A stretch of DNA of 64,000 nucleotides from positions 248,001-312,000 of the forward strand of contig NZ_SJER01000001.1 of the NCBI RefSeq assembly GCF_004785955.1, written 5' to 3'. Position numbers and translations under genes: made by a program. A model generated the notes under the pieces. It was not told the DNA's origin. It did not search any database and was given only the letters and a program-made list of their open reading frames with translations. The stretch comes from Halostella litorea (lineage in GTDB: Archaea; Halobacteriota; Halobacteria; Halobacteriales; Natronoarchaeaceae). Positions 51,692-60,346 of the stretch are shown here, piece after piece (position 1 is the stretch's first letter; the number at the start of each line of letters is the position of its first letter).

Positions 51692-52217
51692 TGTCCGCCG
51701 CTTCCGCCTCGATGTCGTCCGGGTCCTCCGCCCGAATCGCCGCCTCGTCCAGTTCGGTCACCCACTTGACGGCTGCGTCCTCGCCTTCGGCCATCTCACT
51801 CGCCGTCTCCGCATCGACGGGGCTTGCACGGAAGACGAACTGGTGTACGGTCGCCGAGTCGTCGCCGTCCGCTTGCTGGTACGTCACCCGTGTCGCCCGC
51901 TCGACCCCGACGATGGTCGGGGTCACGCCGGTCAGCGTCTCGACGGCCTCCCGCGCCCGGGCCGCGAAGTCCTCCCCCTCCGCGACTTCGACGTACGGGA
52001 GCGTCCAGCCGTGAACGCCGTCCCAGAGCAGCAACTCCCCGGATTCGCTCGTGACGCCGACTCCGACGAGACCGGCTTTTCCTCGCCAGTGGTCGAGGCC
52101 TGATGGGGGAAGCGAGTCGGTTTCCTCCTCGACGGCGACGTCGCTTCGCTCGGCGAGCGTTTCGGGGTCGGTCACCGACTCGATGACCTCCGACGAGTCG
52201 TGCGTGTGGTCGCTCAT
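51672..52217 (-). CDS. NUDIX-fold protein with degenerate NUDIX box
   Basis: 181 residues. The fold is suggested by GKAGLVGVGVTSESGELLLW, then WTLPYVEVAEGEDFAARARE and AVETLTGVTP, where a NUDIX box would be. The second Glu of REUxEE is missing (REAVETLTG), so metal-dependent hydrolysis is doubtful and the protein may be a sensor or inactive. It overlaps the small upstream gene by 4 bases (ATGA). Confidence 0.72.
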   Translation of the reverse strand: MSDHTHDSSEVIESVTDPETLAERSDVAVEEETDSLPPSGLDHWRGKAGLVGVGVTSESGELLLWDGVHGWTLPYVEVAEGEDFAARAREAVETLTGVTPTIVGVERATRVTYQQADGDDSATVHQFVFRASPVDAETASEMAEGEDAAVKWVTELDEAAIRAEDPDDIEAEAADIRLFLD

Positions 52218-52330
52218 CGTGTCCGGGACCCTCGGGTCGCGGTGTGGTCGACTTCGAAGACGAACGTTCCGTTGCGCCGGACGACTTCGCCGCAGAACTC
52301 GATGCGGAAGTCGTCGGAGTCGTACGACAT
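52214..52330 (-). CDS. 38-residue protein coupled to the NUDIX-fold gene
   Basis: MSYDSDDFRIEFCGEVVRRN, then GTFVFEVDHTATRGSRTR. Its TGA overlaps the next ATG (ATGA, 52214-52217). A TATA-like CTTATTG (minus, 52350-52356) lies about 25 bases before its ATG. It looks like the beginning of a beta-barrel or a small stand-alone protein; the coupling makes it likely to be translated. Confidence 0.5.
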   Translation of the reverse strand: MSYDSDDFRIEFCGEVVRRNGTFVFEVDHTATRGSRTR

Positions 52331-52508
52331 GCCCACAGGAACGGCCGAGGGCACAATAAGTCCGCGCAGAAGTATATTTCTGTACCCTGGCCCGTTGCCC
52401 CCGTTCGTGACGCTCGCGCCGTTTGATGACTCATCGGGTCTTGCTCGGCTGGGAGCACGACTCGAAGGGACAACCCAACTCTCCTTCGAACCCCGTACGA
52501 GGGACCGC

Positions 52509-52826
52509 TCAGCGATGGATCCGGCGCGTGAGCGTGAACACGAACAGCGCGATGAAGAACGCCCCAAGGAACCCCTGTGCGGAACTGAGCAGCCGCGTCA
52601 GCAGCGTCGTCCCGCCGGGGATATCGCCGAAGATCAACGTGACGAAGCTCTGGATGCTGAACACGAGCGCGGAGACGGCGCTCGCATCGGCCAGGACGTC
52701 CCGCGCGCGACCGACCCCGTCGCGCCCGCCGCGAGCGCTCACGAGTGACCAACACAGGAGCCGGTTACCGATATCGGCGGGCGTAGCGCTGCGGGAACGG
52801 GCGGCACCGAAACGCGTTTCCGACAA
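52509..52826 (-). pseudogene. C-terminal fragment of a pore-loop ion-channel protein joined to repeat DNA
   Basis: The last ~55 codons read ALVFSIQSFVTLIFGDIPGG, LLTRLLSSAQGFLGAFFIAL and FVFTLTRRIHR. This is the pore helix, selectivity-like TLIFGD and last helix of two-TM channel (Ion_trans_2) proteins. The rest of the channel is missing. The N-terminal half of the frame comes from a dispersed GC-rich repeat (52725-52800). A truncated gene is more likely than a functional one. Confidence 0.55.
52725..52800. repeat. Dispersed GC-rich repeat, second copy
   Basis: Similar to 24711-24776 (shared CCCGCCGCGAGCG, GACCAnCACAnnAGCCGGTT and AGCGCnGCGnGAACGG). The two copies are 28 kb apart, one in accessory DNA next to an IS element and one beside a truncated channel gene. 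Confidence 0.5.
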
Positions 52827-52927
52827 CGCTGTTCAGAAACTCGGTCATTACTACACGTAAAATACCTTTGAGCCTTCCGGTTCATCTGATCGGTACCGAC
52901 AGGGCTTGTATCCCACGGATTCGATGG

Positions 52928-53572
52928 ATGAACGGAACACCGATGACGCGGAACCTCTTTCCCGACCGGATCGAAACGAGCCGCCTCGTCTTCGAACGCC
53001 TGCGCCACGGGACCGTCGACCCGTTCGAACTCTACGAGTTCGTCTCCCGGGACGACTGGCAGGGCGACGCGACCGAACACATGCCGTGGTTCCGGTTCCA
53101 GCGGGTGGACCAGGTCGAGGAGTTCGTCGACGAGGCCGAACGGCAGTGGGACGACTGGGACGCCGCGCGCTACCTCCTGCGCTCGAAGGACGAGGGCGGC
53201 GACATCGTCGGCACCACCGCCTACAGCCCCGACTGGGAGTCGCGGCGGGCGGGGTCGGGTATCGTGCTGGCGAAACAGTACTGGGGGCGGGAGTACGGGG
53301 TCGAACGGGCGTCGGCGTTTATCGAACTGACGTTCGAGCGGTACGACCTCGACGCCTACTACACGACCTGCGCCGCCGACAATGACCCCTCGCGGCGCAT
53401 GATCGAGAAATACGTCGAGCGGTACGGCGGCCGCCACGAAGGGCTGTTGCGGCACCACTCACCGCGCCCGAACGGCGAGGTGACCGACCAGCACCGGTTC
53501 AGTATCGTCCGCAGCGAGTACGAGTCCGCGACGCGGGGGACGGAAACGCTGGATTTCGCAGTCGACTGGTAG
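52928..53572 (+). CDS. GNAT-family N-acetyltransferase (RimJ/RimL type)
   Basis: 214 residues. The start ATG 52928 (MNGTPMTRNLFPDRIETSRL) was chosen over the TTG at 52868; ATG 52943 is also possible. ETSRLVFERLRHGT, then GTTAYSPDWESRRAGSGIVL and KQYWGREYGVERASAFIELT are the acceptor and acetyl-CoA-binding landmarks of the RimJ/RimL branch. Substrate unknown. Confidence 0.86.
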   Translation: MNGTPMTRNLFPDRIETSRLVFERLRHGTVDPFELYEFVSRDDWQGDATEHMPWFRFQRVDQVEEFVDEAERQWDDWDAARYLLRSKDEGGDIVGTTAYSPDWESRRAGSGIVLAKQYWGREYGVERASAFIELTFERYDLDAYYTTCAADNDPSRRMIEKYVERYGGRHEGLLRHHSPRPNGEVTDQHRFSIVRSEYESATRGTETLDFAVDW

Positions 53573-53641
53573 GTGGCTCCGCCCCGTCTCCGGCACGGAC
53601 CGAAGGCGAAGGACGCGTCCGCCAGGTATCGCGACGGCCCG

Positions 53642-53977
53642 TCAGGCCGAATCCCCGTCGAGGTCGTCCGCGGTAAAGCGGTGAACGTGGGCCTCCCCGT
53701 TCACGACGTTGACCGTCTCCATCGGGCCGTCGACCAGGTCCGGAAGCCGATCCATGAACTCCTCGTAATGCTCGGACTCGGTGTGTGCCGTCCAGGCCGC
53801 TTCGTCCTCGTACTGTTCGAAGAACCGCACGGTAGCGGACGCCTCGATGTCGACCATCGCCCGATACCGGACCGTCCCGTCCTCCGCCCGCGACCGCTCC
53901 GCGAGGGTCGCGATGAACTCCTTCGCCTCGTCGAAGCGGTCCGGGTCGATCGGGATGCTCGAATGGACGACTATCAT
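53642..53977 (-). CDS. Antibiotic biosynthesis monooxygenase (ABM) domain protein, second copy
   Basis: 111 residues from ATG 53977. Clear paralogue of 47033-47338: MIVVHSSIPIDPDRFDEAKE, TVRYRAMVDIEASATVRFFE, QYEDEAAWTAHTESEHYEEF. Single-domain ABM fold. Divergent from the universal stress gene. Confidence 0.82.
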   Translation of the reverse strand: MIVVHSSIPIDPDRFDEAKEFIATLAERSRAEDGTVRYRAMVDIEASATVRFFEQYEDEAAWTAHTESEHYEEFMDRLPDLVDGPMETVNVVNGEAHVHRFTADDLDGDSA

Positions 53978-54143
53978 CACTCGTACGACCGAGCCGTGTC
54001 GTATGAAATCCCCGGTGGTGTGGAAAACTCTAACACGAATCATGGGTCCGCTCGCATAGCGGGTCGGTCGTCCCTGAAAACGGGACCCGCGCCGCCATGC
54101 ACAGGGTAACATTCAATGTCTGTGCGTTTGAATATTTAAATTG

Positions 54144-54593
54144 ATGTACGACCGAATCCTGCTCTCGACGGACGGTACGGTCGCGTCCGAACGGGCCGAG
54201 TCACACGCGCTCGACCTCGCCGCCGCTCACGACGCCGTCCTCCACGTACTCTACGTCGTCGACGAGGACGTCGTGACCGCCTACAGCGGCGACGAGTACG
54301 TCGACGAAGCCGAAAGCCCCGAGCACGGCCTCGAGGAACGCGCGGAGGAGACGCTGTCGGAACTCCGCCGCCGCGCAGCGGAGGCCGGCGTCGACGTCGA
54401 GACGTCGATACGACACGGCCAGCCAGCGGAGACCATCGTGGGATACGCGGACGACCACGACCTGGACCTGCTCGTGCTCGGGACCAAGCGGCGGCCGGAC
54501 GAGTACCGCGCCCTGCTGGGGAGCGTCACCGACCGCGTCCTCCGGTTGACCACCCGGCCAGCCACCGTCGTGAAAACCGAGGTCGGCGAGTAG
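54144..54593 (+). CDS. Universal stress protein (UspA family)
   Basis: 149 residues from ATG 54144. MYDRILLSTDGTVASERAES at the N-terminus and the nucleotide-binding end DLLVLGTKRRPDEYRALLGS, TDRVLRLTTRPATVVKTE (a G-2x-G-9x-G(S/T)-like motif, here with variations) are diagnostic. USPs bind ATP and respond to stress. TTG three bases upstream is an alternative. Confidence 0.88.
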   Translation: MYDRILLSTDGTVASERAESHALDLAAAHDAVLHVLYVVDEDVVTAYSGDEYVDEAESPEHGLEERAEETLSELRRRAAEAGVDVETSIRHGQPAETIVGYADDHDLDLLVLGTKRRPDEYRALLGSVTDRVLRLTTRPATVVKTEVGE

Positions 54594-54824
54594 CGACCGG
54601 CCGGGCAGTAGCGACCGCCGTCGGCCACAACGGCGCGACGGCGGCGAACGCTTGGTCGACGCCGCCCGGGAGTCCCCCGGTGAGTCGAAGGACAGCCACA
54701 GCCGCTTCGACGAGGAAAGCGCGCCGGGGCCGCCCTGCACCTCCGCCAGGGGCCGGAACGGCGTTCGTTACCCTGAGCGAAACGGGGATACGTGGTCGGG
54801 TTGAACGACCCGACGACCACCGAC

Positions 54825-55667
54825 ATGGATACCGACCCGCTTATCGGTTCGATCGCCCGAGCCACGGAACCCATCAGGGAACGGCTCCACGAGTACCGAC
54901 GGAAGATCGACGCCGAAAACCCGTCCGGCGACACGCAGGTCGCGGCGGACGACTGGGCGGACGGCCTGTTCTACGAGGAGTTCGTCGACGCGGGGTTCGT
55001 CGGCGAGTACGCCAGCGAGGAGCGGTCGGACGTCGTCGACGTCGGGGACGGATACGGACTCACCATCGACCCGCTGGACGGGTCGTCGAACCTGCTCTCG
55101 AACTCCGTCACCGGTGCGGCGATCGGCGTGTACGACGCGCCGCTTCCCGCGCGGGGCCGCGACCTCGTCGCGGGGGCGATCGTCCTGTTCGGGTCGTACA
55201 CGACGGTGACGGTCGCGACGGACGACGGCGTGACGCGTCACGTCGTCTCCGACGGCAGGGTCGTCGACCGCGATCCGGTGGCGATGCCCGACCGGGGCGA
55301 TATCTACGGCTACGCCAGCACCCGGGCGGAGACGTCCGACGACCTCCAGGCGGTCCTCGACGAGGTCGGACGGACGCGGAAGGTCCGGTACAGCGGTGCG
55401 ATGGTCGCCGACGCCGCCCAGTTGCTAACCCACGGGGGCGTTCTGGTGTATCCTGCCCGGTCGTCGGCGCCGGAGGGCGACCTCCGCCTGCAGTACGAGT
55501 CGAACCCGGTGGCGTACATCGTCGAGCGAGCGGGCGGCGCGTCCTCCGACGGGACGGGGTCGATCCTCGACGTTGAGCCGACGAACCTGCATCAGCGTAC
55601 CCCGACCGTCCTCGGGTCGCCGGAACTGGTCGACCGCGTCGCGGAAGCGATACCGGCCGAGCAGTAG
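54825..55667 (+). CDS. fbp: Class I-type fructose-1,6-bisphosphatase family
   Basis: 280 residues from ATG 54825 (a GTG at 54792 would add 11 residues). Metal motif IDPLDGSSNLLSNSVTGAAI and the substrate-binding KVRYSGAMVADAAQLL plus a late LHQRTPTVLGSPELV fit the FBPase/inositol-phosphatase superfamily, most like class I FBPase of haloarchaea. It removes the C1 phosphate from fructose-1,6-bisphosphate in gluconeogenesis. Confidence 0.85.
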   Translation: MDTDPLIGSIARATEPIRERLHEYRRKIDAENPSGDTQVAADDWADGLFYEEFVDAGFVGEYASEERSDVVDVGDGYGLTIDPLDGSSNLLSNSVTGAAIGVYDAPLPARGRDLVAGAIVLFGSYTTVTVATDDGVTRHVVSDGRVVDRDPVAMPDRGDIYGYASTRAETSDDLQAVLDEVGRTRKVRYSGAMVADAAQLLTHGGVLVYPARSSAPEGDLRLQYESNPVAYIVERAGGASSDGTGSILDVEPTNLHQRTPTVLGSPELVDRVAEAIPAEQ

Positions 55668-55740
55668 TCTTGTTCTTGTAGTACAATTCTGTGGCGTCGT
55701 ATCCGCCACGAACCGGTTCAGGGTGACCCCGCGGGCCCCG

Positions 55741-57396
55741 TCACTGCCACGTCTCCCGGTCCACCCGAAACTCGTCGGGCGGGAGGTCCGGGACGGTCGA
55801 GGCGGTGGACTTCTCCCGCGTGATCCGTGCGTATCGGCGGAGTTCGTCGACGGTGCCGGTGTCTGCGTCCGCGTACACCTCCGTGCTTTCCTGTTCCCGC
55901 GTTCGGCCCGCCATGTTCTCCAGGACGTGTTTCGACGACAGTTCGTGGAGCGCGGCGGCCGCGACGTCGGCCTCGTCGAGCCGGTCGTGCAACTGCCGGA
56001 GCTTGCGGTTGCGCTCCTCGAGGAACGACGCCTCGATCCCCTCGGAGTCGCCGCCGGGGTACCCCCAGTTGTACTCGCTGAACCACAGCGGCTTCCCCAG
56101 GGTGTCGTGGGCCGCCGCTATCTTCTCGTCGAGCAGCGCGGCGGCCTCGTCGGCCGGGAGGTCGTAGTGGGCCTCGCCGACCCACCAGTGGAGCGAGCAC
56201 GCGTCGATGCAGTCCGGGCGGTGGTCCTCGACGAAGTCGTTCCGGCCGTCGGGCCAGCCGTGGGTGCCCGTCGTCAGCAGCTGGTCGCCGGCCAGTTCCT
56301 TCACGTACGGCCCCACCTCCTCGATCCACGGCCGGATCGTCTGGCTGTCGCGCTCCCACGCGTTGAGGTACTCGACCTCGTTGCCGAGTTCCCACAGCAT
56401 GATCGTGGGGTCGTCGCGGTACTCGACCCCGGTGAACCGGTTCTCGTGGGTCAACAGCTCCTCGACCCACTGCTTGTACAGCTCGATGCACCCCTCGTCG
56501 TGGTAGAAGTCGTTTATCCCCTCGGCGGTGTCCGACCGATGGACGAACCCGGGGACGTTGGCCGCGAGGTTCTCCTCGGGGTCGGTGCGGTAGCTCGGCG
56601 CGCCGCTGACGATGGGGACCGCCAGCCGGACGTTGCGGCGCTTCGCCCGGACGATCACCTCGTCGAACCGGCTGAAGAACTCCGCGTTGTCCTCGCCGGG
56701 GAACGGCCCGCCGTACTGGACGGGCACGTTCCAGCCGAAGGCGCGGGCGACGGTCGCGCCAACGCGGTCGAGCCCCTCGAACATGTAGGGCCGCATGCGG
56801 TCGTGATGCGGGTGGCCGAACCCGAACGTGAACTCCCCGCTCGGGTTCACCCCCGAGAGGTAGAACGTCCCGTCGTCGAGCGCGAACGACGTCCCGTCGA
56901 CGCCGACGAACGACGCCGGGGACTGCTCGACCCGGACGCTCGTCCGCGCCCGGGCGAGTTCGGAGCCGTCCGCGCTGACCGCGCCCTCGAACCGCCGCTC
57001 GCCGACGCGCAGCACCTCCCGCTCGGCCGCGAGCGTTTCGGTCCCCTCGGCCGGGATGGAGACGTCCTTGGTCGCGACGACGCCCTCCGCAGTCCCGAGG
57101 GTCAACTGCCCGTCGAACGCGTCCGGTCCGGGGTTGTGCGCGGTGAGTTTGACCGTGACCGTGTCGGTCTGTCGGGCCGGGGCGGGGTCGGCTTCGAGGG
57201 CCGTTATCTCGACGGACGCCTGCGGCGTCGCTGTCGCTGTCCGGTCCCGCGTGGGGGACGACGTCGATTCACCCTCCGCCGGCGACGTCGCGCTCGTCCC
57301 CGCGGCGTCGTCGAGGACGCCGGAACAGCCCGCGAGCGAGCCGGTTCCCCCGACCGCCGCGAGCAGCCACCGTCGGGAGACGCCTTCGTCGGTCAT
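55741..57396 (-). CDS. Secreted glycoside hydrolase family 5 (mannanase-like), Tat lipoprotein
   Basis: 551 residues from ATG 57396. Tat lipoprotein signal SRRWLLAAVGGTGSLAGCSG with twin Arg and lipobox LAGC. A Thr/Ser-rich linker and an Ig-like domain (about 65-160) lead to a (beta/alpha)8 catalytic domain: acid/base Glu in MLWELGNEVEYLN and nucleophile Glu in KPLWFSEYNWGYPG. This pattern fits endo-beta-mannanase-like GH5. The protein is anchored outside the cell and degrades plant or algal polysaccharides. Confidence 0.87.
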   Translation of the reverse strand: MTDEGVSRRWLLAAVGGTGSLAGCSGVLDDAAGTSATSPAEGESTSSPTRDRTATATPQASVEITALEADPAPARQTDTVTVKLTAHNPGPDAFDGQLTLGTAEGVVATKDVSIPAEGTETLAAEREVLRVGERRFEGAVSADGSELARARTSVRVEQSPASFVGVDGTSFALDDGTFYLSGVNPSGEFTFGFGHPHHDRMRPYMFEGLDRVGATVARAFGWNVPVQYGGPFPGEDNAEFFSRFDEVIVRAKRRNVRLAVPIVSGAPSYRTDPEENLAANVPGFVHRSDTAEGINDFYHDEGCIELYKQWVEELLTHENRFTGVEYRDDPTIMLWELGNEVEYLNAWERDSQTIRPWIEEVGPYVKELAGDQLLTTGTHGWPDGRNDFVEDHRPDCIDACSLHWWVGEAHYDLPADEAAALLDEKIAAAHDTLGKPLWFSEYNWGYPGGDSEGIEASFLEERNRKLRQLHDRLDEADVAAAALHELSSKHVLENMAGRTREQESTEVYADADTGTVDELRRYARITREKSTASTVPDLPPDEFRVDRETWQ

Positions 57397-57547
57397 GTAC
57401 ACTGGACGGGAAGACAGGTAGATTATGTTATCGGGCGGGCGATGTGCACGGCGTGCACGCCGCCGACGGTGCGGCCTCGCACGGGCGTCTTCGACGGATC
57501 CTCGCCCGAGGGACAGAGGCATCACCGCCGGCGTCCAACACCCGTAC

Positions 57548-58492
57548 ATGCTCAGGGACACTTCCGGGATCCACCACGTCACGGGGATCGTCCGCAGCGC
57601 GCGGGCGAACATCGACTTCTACGGGGAGGTGCTCGGCCTCCGCCCAGTCAAGCGGACGGTGAACTTCAACGACAAGTTCACGCGGCACCTCTTCTACGGC
57701 GACGAGACGGGATCGCCGGGGACCGTCCTGACGTTCTTCCCGTACCCAGGCGAGGAGGACGGCCGGCCCGGCAAGCCCCAGATCACCGCCGCCGCGGTGA
57801 CGATCCCGCGGGGCTCGGTGTCCTACTGGCGGGACCGACTCGCGGACCGCGGCGTCGCCGTCGACGGCCCGTTCGAGCGGCTCGGCGAGACGGTCCTCCG
57901 GGCGTCCGACCCCGACGGCACGCGGATCGAACTCGTCACCGGCGAGTCCGACGTCGAGCCGTGGGCGGACGGACCGGTCCCGGCCGAGCACGCCATCCGC
58001 GGGATCCACGGCGTCACGTTGCTCTCGACGAGCGTCTACGTCACCGCGAGCGTGCTGGAGACGCTCGGGTTCGACCTCGTCGGCCAGGCGGGCGACCGGG
58101 TCAGGTATCGGGCGGCGGGCGACCGCGCGACGGTCGTCGACCTGCTCGACCGGGACGCCGAGTTCGGCCGCGAGGGGGCCGGGACCATCCACCACGTCGC
58201 CGTCCGCGTCCCAGAGAAGGACCAGCTCTACGAGTGGCACGACCTGTTCCGGGACCGCGAGTACGACGTGTCGCGGGTGAAAGACCGCCACTTCTTCCAC
58301 TCGCTGTACGTCCGCGAGCCGGGCGGGATCCTGTTCGAACTCGCCACGGAGACGCCGGGACTCGCCGCCGACGCCGGGACCGACGAACCCGCGGAGTCGC
58401 TGTTCCTGCCGCCGTGGCTCGAGGAGGACCGGGAGATGATCGAGGGGCAACTGCCCCCGCTCGACCCCGCCACCGGATCGGAGCCGGAGTGA
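57548..58492 (+). CDS. VOC-family ring-cleavage dioxygenase/glyoxalase-like protein
   Basis: 314 residues from ATG 57548. Two pairs of VOC modules: GIHHVTGIVRSARANIDFYG at the start and HGVTLLSTSVYVTASVLETL at about residue 157, with metal-ligand His in HHVAVRVPEKDQLYEWHD and Glu in GGILFELATETPG. Similar proteins are annotated as putative ring-cleaving dioxygenases (MhqO-like). The stop TGA overlaps the next ATG by one base (58492), so the esterase is co-translated. Confidence 0.83.
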   Translation: MLRDTSGIHHVTGIVRSARANIDFYGEVLGLRPVKRTVNFNDKFTRHLFYGDETGSPGTVLTFFPYPGEEDGRPGKPQITAAAVTIPRGSVSYWRDRLADRGVAVDGPFERLGETVLRASDPDGTRIELVTGESDVEPWADGPVPAEHAIRGIHGVTLLSTSVYVTASVLETLGFDLVGQAGDRVRYRAAGDRATVVDLLDRDAEFGREGAGTIHHVAVRVPEKDQLYEWHDLFRDREYDVSRVKDRHFFHSLYVREPGGILFELATETPGLAADAGTDEPAESLFLPPWLEEDREMIEGQLPPLDPATGSEPE

Positions 58493-59154
58493 TGGACGGG
58501 AACGCCGACTCGGCCGGCCCGAACGAGGACCCGCACCGGGGCCAACCGATCGAGACGGCGGGCGCACCGCCGCAGGCCGCGGAGACGGCGGTCGTCATGC
58601 TCCACGGCCGCGGGTCGACGGCCGGGAACGTCCTCACGCTCATCGACGAGTTCCTCCACCACGGCGCGATGTACCTCGCCCCGCAGGCGGCACACAGCTC
58701 CTGGTACCCCCGCTCGGGGTACGCGCCGCTCGACGACAACGAGCCGTGGATCACCTCGGCGCTCGCCCGCATCGACCGCGCGATGGAAACCGCCGCCGAC
58801 GCCGGCGTGCCCGCGGAGCGGACGGTGCTCCTCGGATTCTCGCAGGGCGGCTGTCTCGCCGCCGAGTACGTCGCGCGAAACCCCGAGCGATACGGCGGCC
58901 TCGTGGTGCTGTCCGGGAGCCTGCTCGGCCCGGAGCCGGGGGCCGACTACGCCGGCTCGCTCGACGGGACGCCCGTCTTCCTGGGGTGCAGTTCCGAGGA
59001 CCCGTACGTCGCCGCCGAGCGCGTCCGCGAGTCAGCGGCCGCCTTCGAGCGCCTCGGCGGCGACGCGGAGTACAGGCTCTACGACGACCTGGGCCACGCG
59101 ATCAACGACGACGAGGTCGGGCGGATAAACGCGCTCATCGATCGGCTGGACTGA
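58492..59154 (+). CDS. Alpha/beta-hydrolase (phospholipase/carboxylesterase family)
   Basis: 220 residues. Oxyanion region VVMLHGRGSTAGNVLTLIDE, nucleophile elbow VLLGFSQGGCLAAEYVARNP (Ser), GCSSEDPYVAAERVRES (Asp) and GHAINDDEVGRIN (His) complete the triad. Paired with the VOC gene as MhqD/MhqO are in bacteria, where the pair handles quinones; the same partnership is inferred here. Confidence 0.87.
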   Translation: MDGNADSAGPNEDPHRGQPIETAGAPPQAAETAVVMLHGRGSTAGNVLTLIDEFLHHGAMYLAPQAAHSSWYPRSGYAPLDDNEPWITSALARIDRAMETAADAGVPAERTVLLGFSQGGCLAAEYVARNPERYGGLVVLSGSLLGPEPGADYAGSLDGTPVFLGCSSEDPYVAAERVRESAAAFERLGGDAEYRLYDDLGHAINDDEVGRINALIDRLD

Positions 59155-59213
59155 TCGGGCGGACTAGCCGGGTGGCCGACCTGTGAAGGCCCGCGTCCCC
59201 TCGGCGGGACCCC

Positions 59214-59573
59214 CTACTCGGCGTGGCGGTCGATCAGGGACCGGAGCCGGTCCTCGCTTTGCACCCCGACGACCTCCTCGACCTGCTCGCCGTCGGCGAA
59301 CAGGGCCAGCGTGGGGACGCCGCGGACGCCGTGGGCGTCGGCGAGTCGCTGGTTCGCGTCCACGTCGACCTTCGCGACCGCGGCCTCGGTGTCGGCGGCC
59401 AGCGTCTCGACGACCGGTTCGAGCATCCGACACGGCCCGCACCAGTCGGCGTAGAAGTCGACGAGCACGATGTCGTTGGCCTCGACGATCGTATCGAGAT
59501 CCGAACGGCCGTCGACGTGGACGGGTTCAGGGGGCGTTGCGGCGTTCGTCTCCGCGGAATCGACTGTCATCAC
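59214..59573 (-). CDS. Thioredoxin
   Basis: 119 residues. WCGPCRMLEPVVETLAADTE carries the redox-active CGPC, and RGVPTLALFADGEQVEEVVG holds the cis-Pro. A short acidic extension precedes the fold. A reducing partner for cytosolic enzymes. Confidence 0.93.
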   Translation of the reverse strand: MMTVDSAETNAATPPEPVHVDGRSDLDTIVEANDIVLVDFYADWCGPCRMLEPVVETLAADTEAAVAKVDVDANQRLADAHGVRGVPTLALFADGEQVEEVVGVQSEDRLRSLIDRHAE

Positions 59574-59686
59574 CTGTTAGTACGGTCCAGTAGTAGTTAA
59601 CAGTTTTGGGAAGAAAGTACAATACCACGGGCCGCCACGCGTGGACGGAGCGAAAGCGACGCTATCGGGAGCGAAAACGGGAGGGG

Positions 59687-60091
59687 CTACCCTTCGACCG
59701 AGGGGGTGGACGCGTCCGCGTCCTCGTACTTCGTCTCGAACTCCTGGATGAGCTGGCCCATCTTGGCGTACCAGTCGTTGAGCAGCCGCTGCATGTTCCC
59801 GGCGATCTGCGACGGGTCCGTCGGCCGGTAGACGTGGTAGTAGCCGCCCTGCTCGTAGTTGACCTGCTCCTTCTGGATGAAGCCGGCCTGCAGCAGCCGC
59901 TGAACGGCGCGGTATGCGGTCGACCGCTCCCGGTCGACGGCGTCCGCGATCTCGTCGACGGTCAGGGGGTCCTCGGTACCGACCAGCGTCTGAAACACGT
60001 CCCTGTCGAGCTGTTTGAGCCCGTGGAAACACTCGAGAAGCCCCTCGCACTCCATGTCCCGCTGGAGTTGTTCGCTCATCGAATCCGGCAT
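59687..60091 (-). CDS. Winged-helix transcriptional regulator (TrmB/HTH type)
   Basis: 134 residues from ATG 60091 (ATG 60079 also possible). Helix-turn-helix TVDEIADAVDRERSTAYRAV is followed by QRLLQAGFIQKEQVNYEQGG and YYHVYRPTDPSQIA, the wing. A Trp/Tyr-rich helix LNDWYAKMGQLIQEFETKYE probably dimerises. This is a widespread haloarchaeal regulator type; targets unknown. Confidence 0.82.
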   Translation of the reverse strand: MPDSMSEQLQRDMECEGLLECFHGLKQLDRDVFQTLVGTEDPLTVDEIADAVDRERSTAYRAVQRLLQAGFIQKEQVNYEQGGYYHVYRPTDPSQIAGNMQRLLNDWYAKMGQLIQEFETKYEDADASTPSVEG

Positions 60092-60271
60092 CAGTATCAC
60101 GAGAGCGTAGGCCCCAGGCGGTTATAAGACTTGTGTAGAGAACATACAATCCTCTACGGAGGCGCTCCCGACGCGACGAACCCCGCCGTCGACGTGTCGC
60201 TCCTCGTCGTGCGACCGGATTCACTCGTCGAGATACTCGACGCGTCGCTCGTCGGGTAGTTCGCTGAAAAG

Positions 60272-60346
60272 TGCTCCGGCAGGGATTTGAACCCTGGTCC
60301 TTGCCGTGAGAGGGCAAGATGATTGGCCGGACTACACCACCAGAGC
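60272..60346 (-). tRNA. tRNA-Glu (anticodon CUC)
   Basis: Minus strand from 60346: acceptor GCTCTGG pairs with CCGGAGC (60273-60279) and the discriminator is A. Anticodon stem TTGCC/GGCAA encloses loop CTCTCAC, giving anticodon CUC (Glu, codon GAG). T-arm CAGGG-TTCAAAT-CCCTG. CCA is not encoded, as usual in archaea. The 5' half (60300-60346) is repeated perfectly at 63042-63088, so this tRNA is the attachment site of the mini-element. Confidence 0.93.
60300..60346 (-). repeat. 47-bp attachment repeat, copy inside intact tRNA-Glu
   Basis: Identical over 47 bases to 63042-63088, from the anticodon stem to the 5' end of the tRNA. Marks one end of the integrated element. Confidence 0.92.

Noticed and set aside
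55573-59154. Very long plus-strand frame of 1193 codons opposite the GH5 gene
   Set aside because: Only the last 221 codons are real (the esterase at 58492). The rest is antisense to GH5 and an out-of-frame shadow of the VOC gene.
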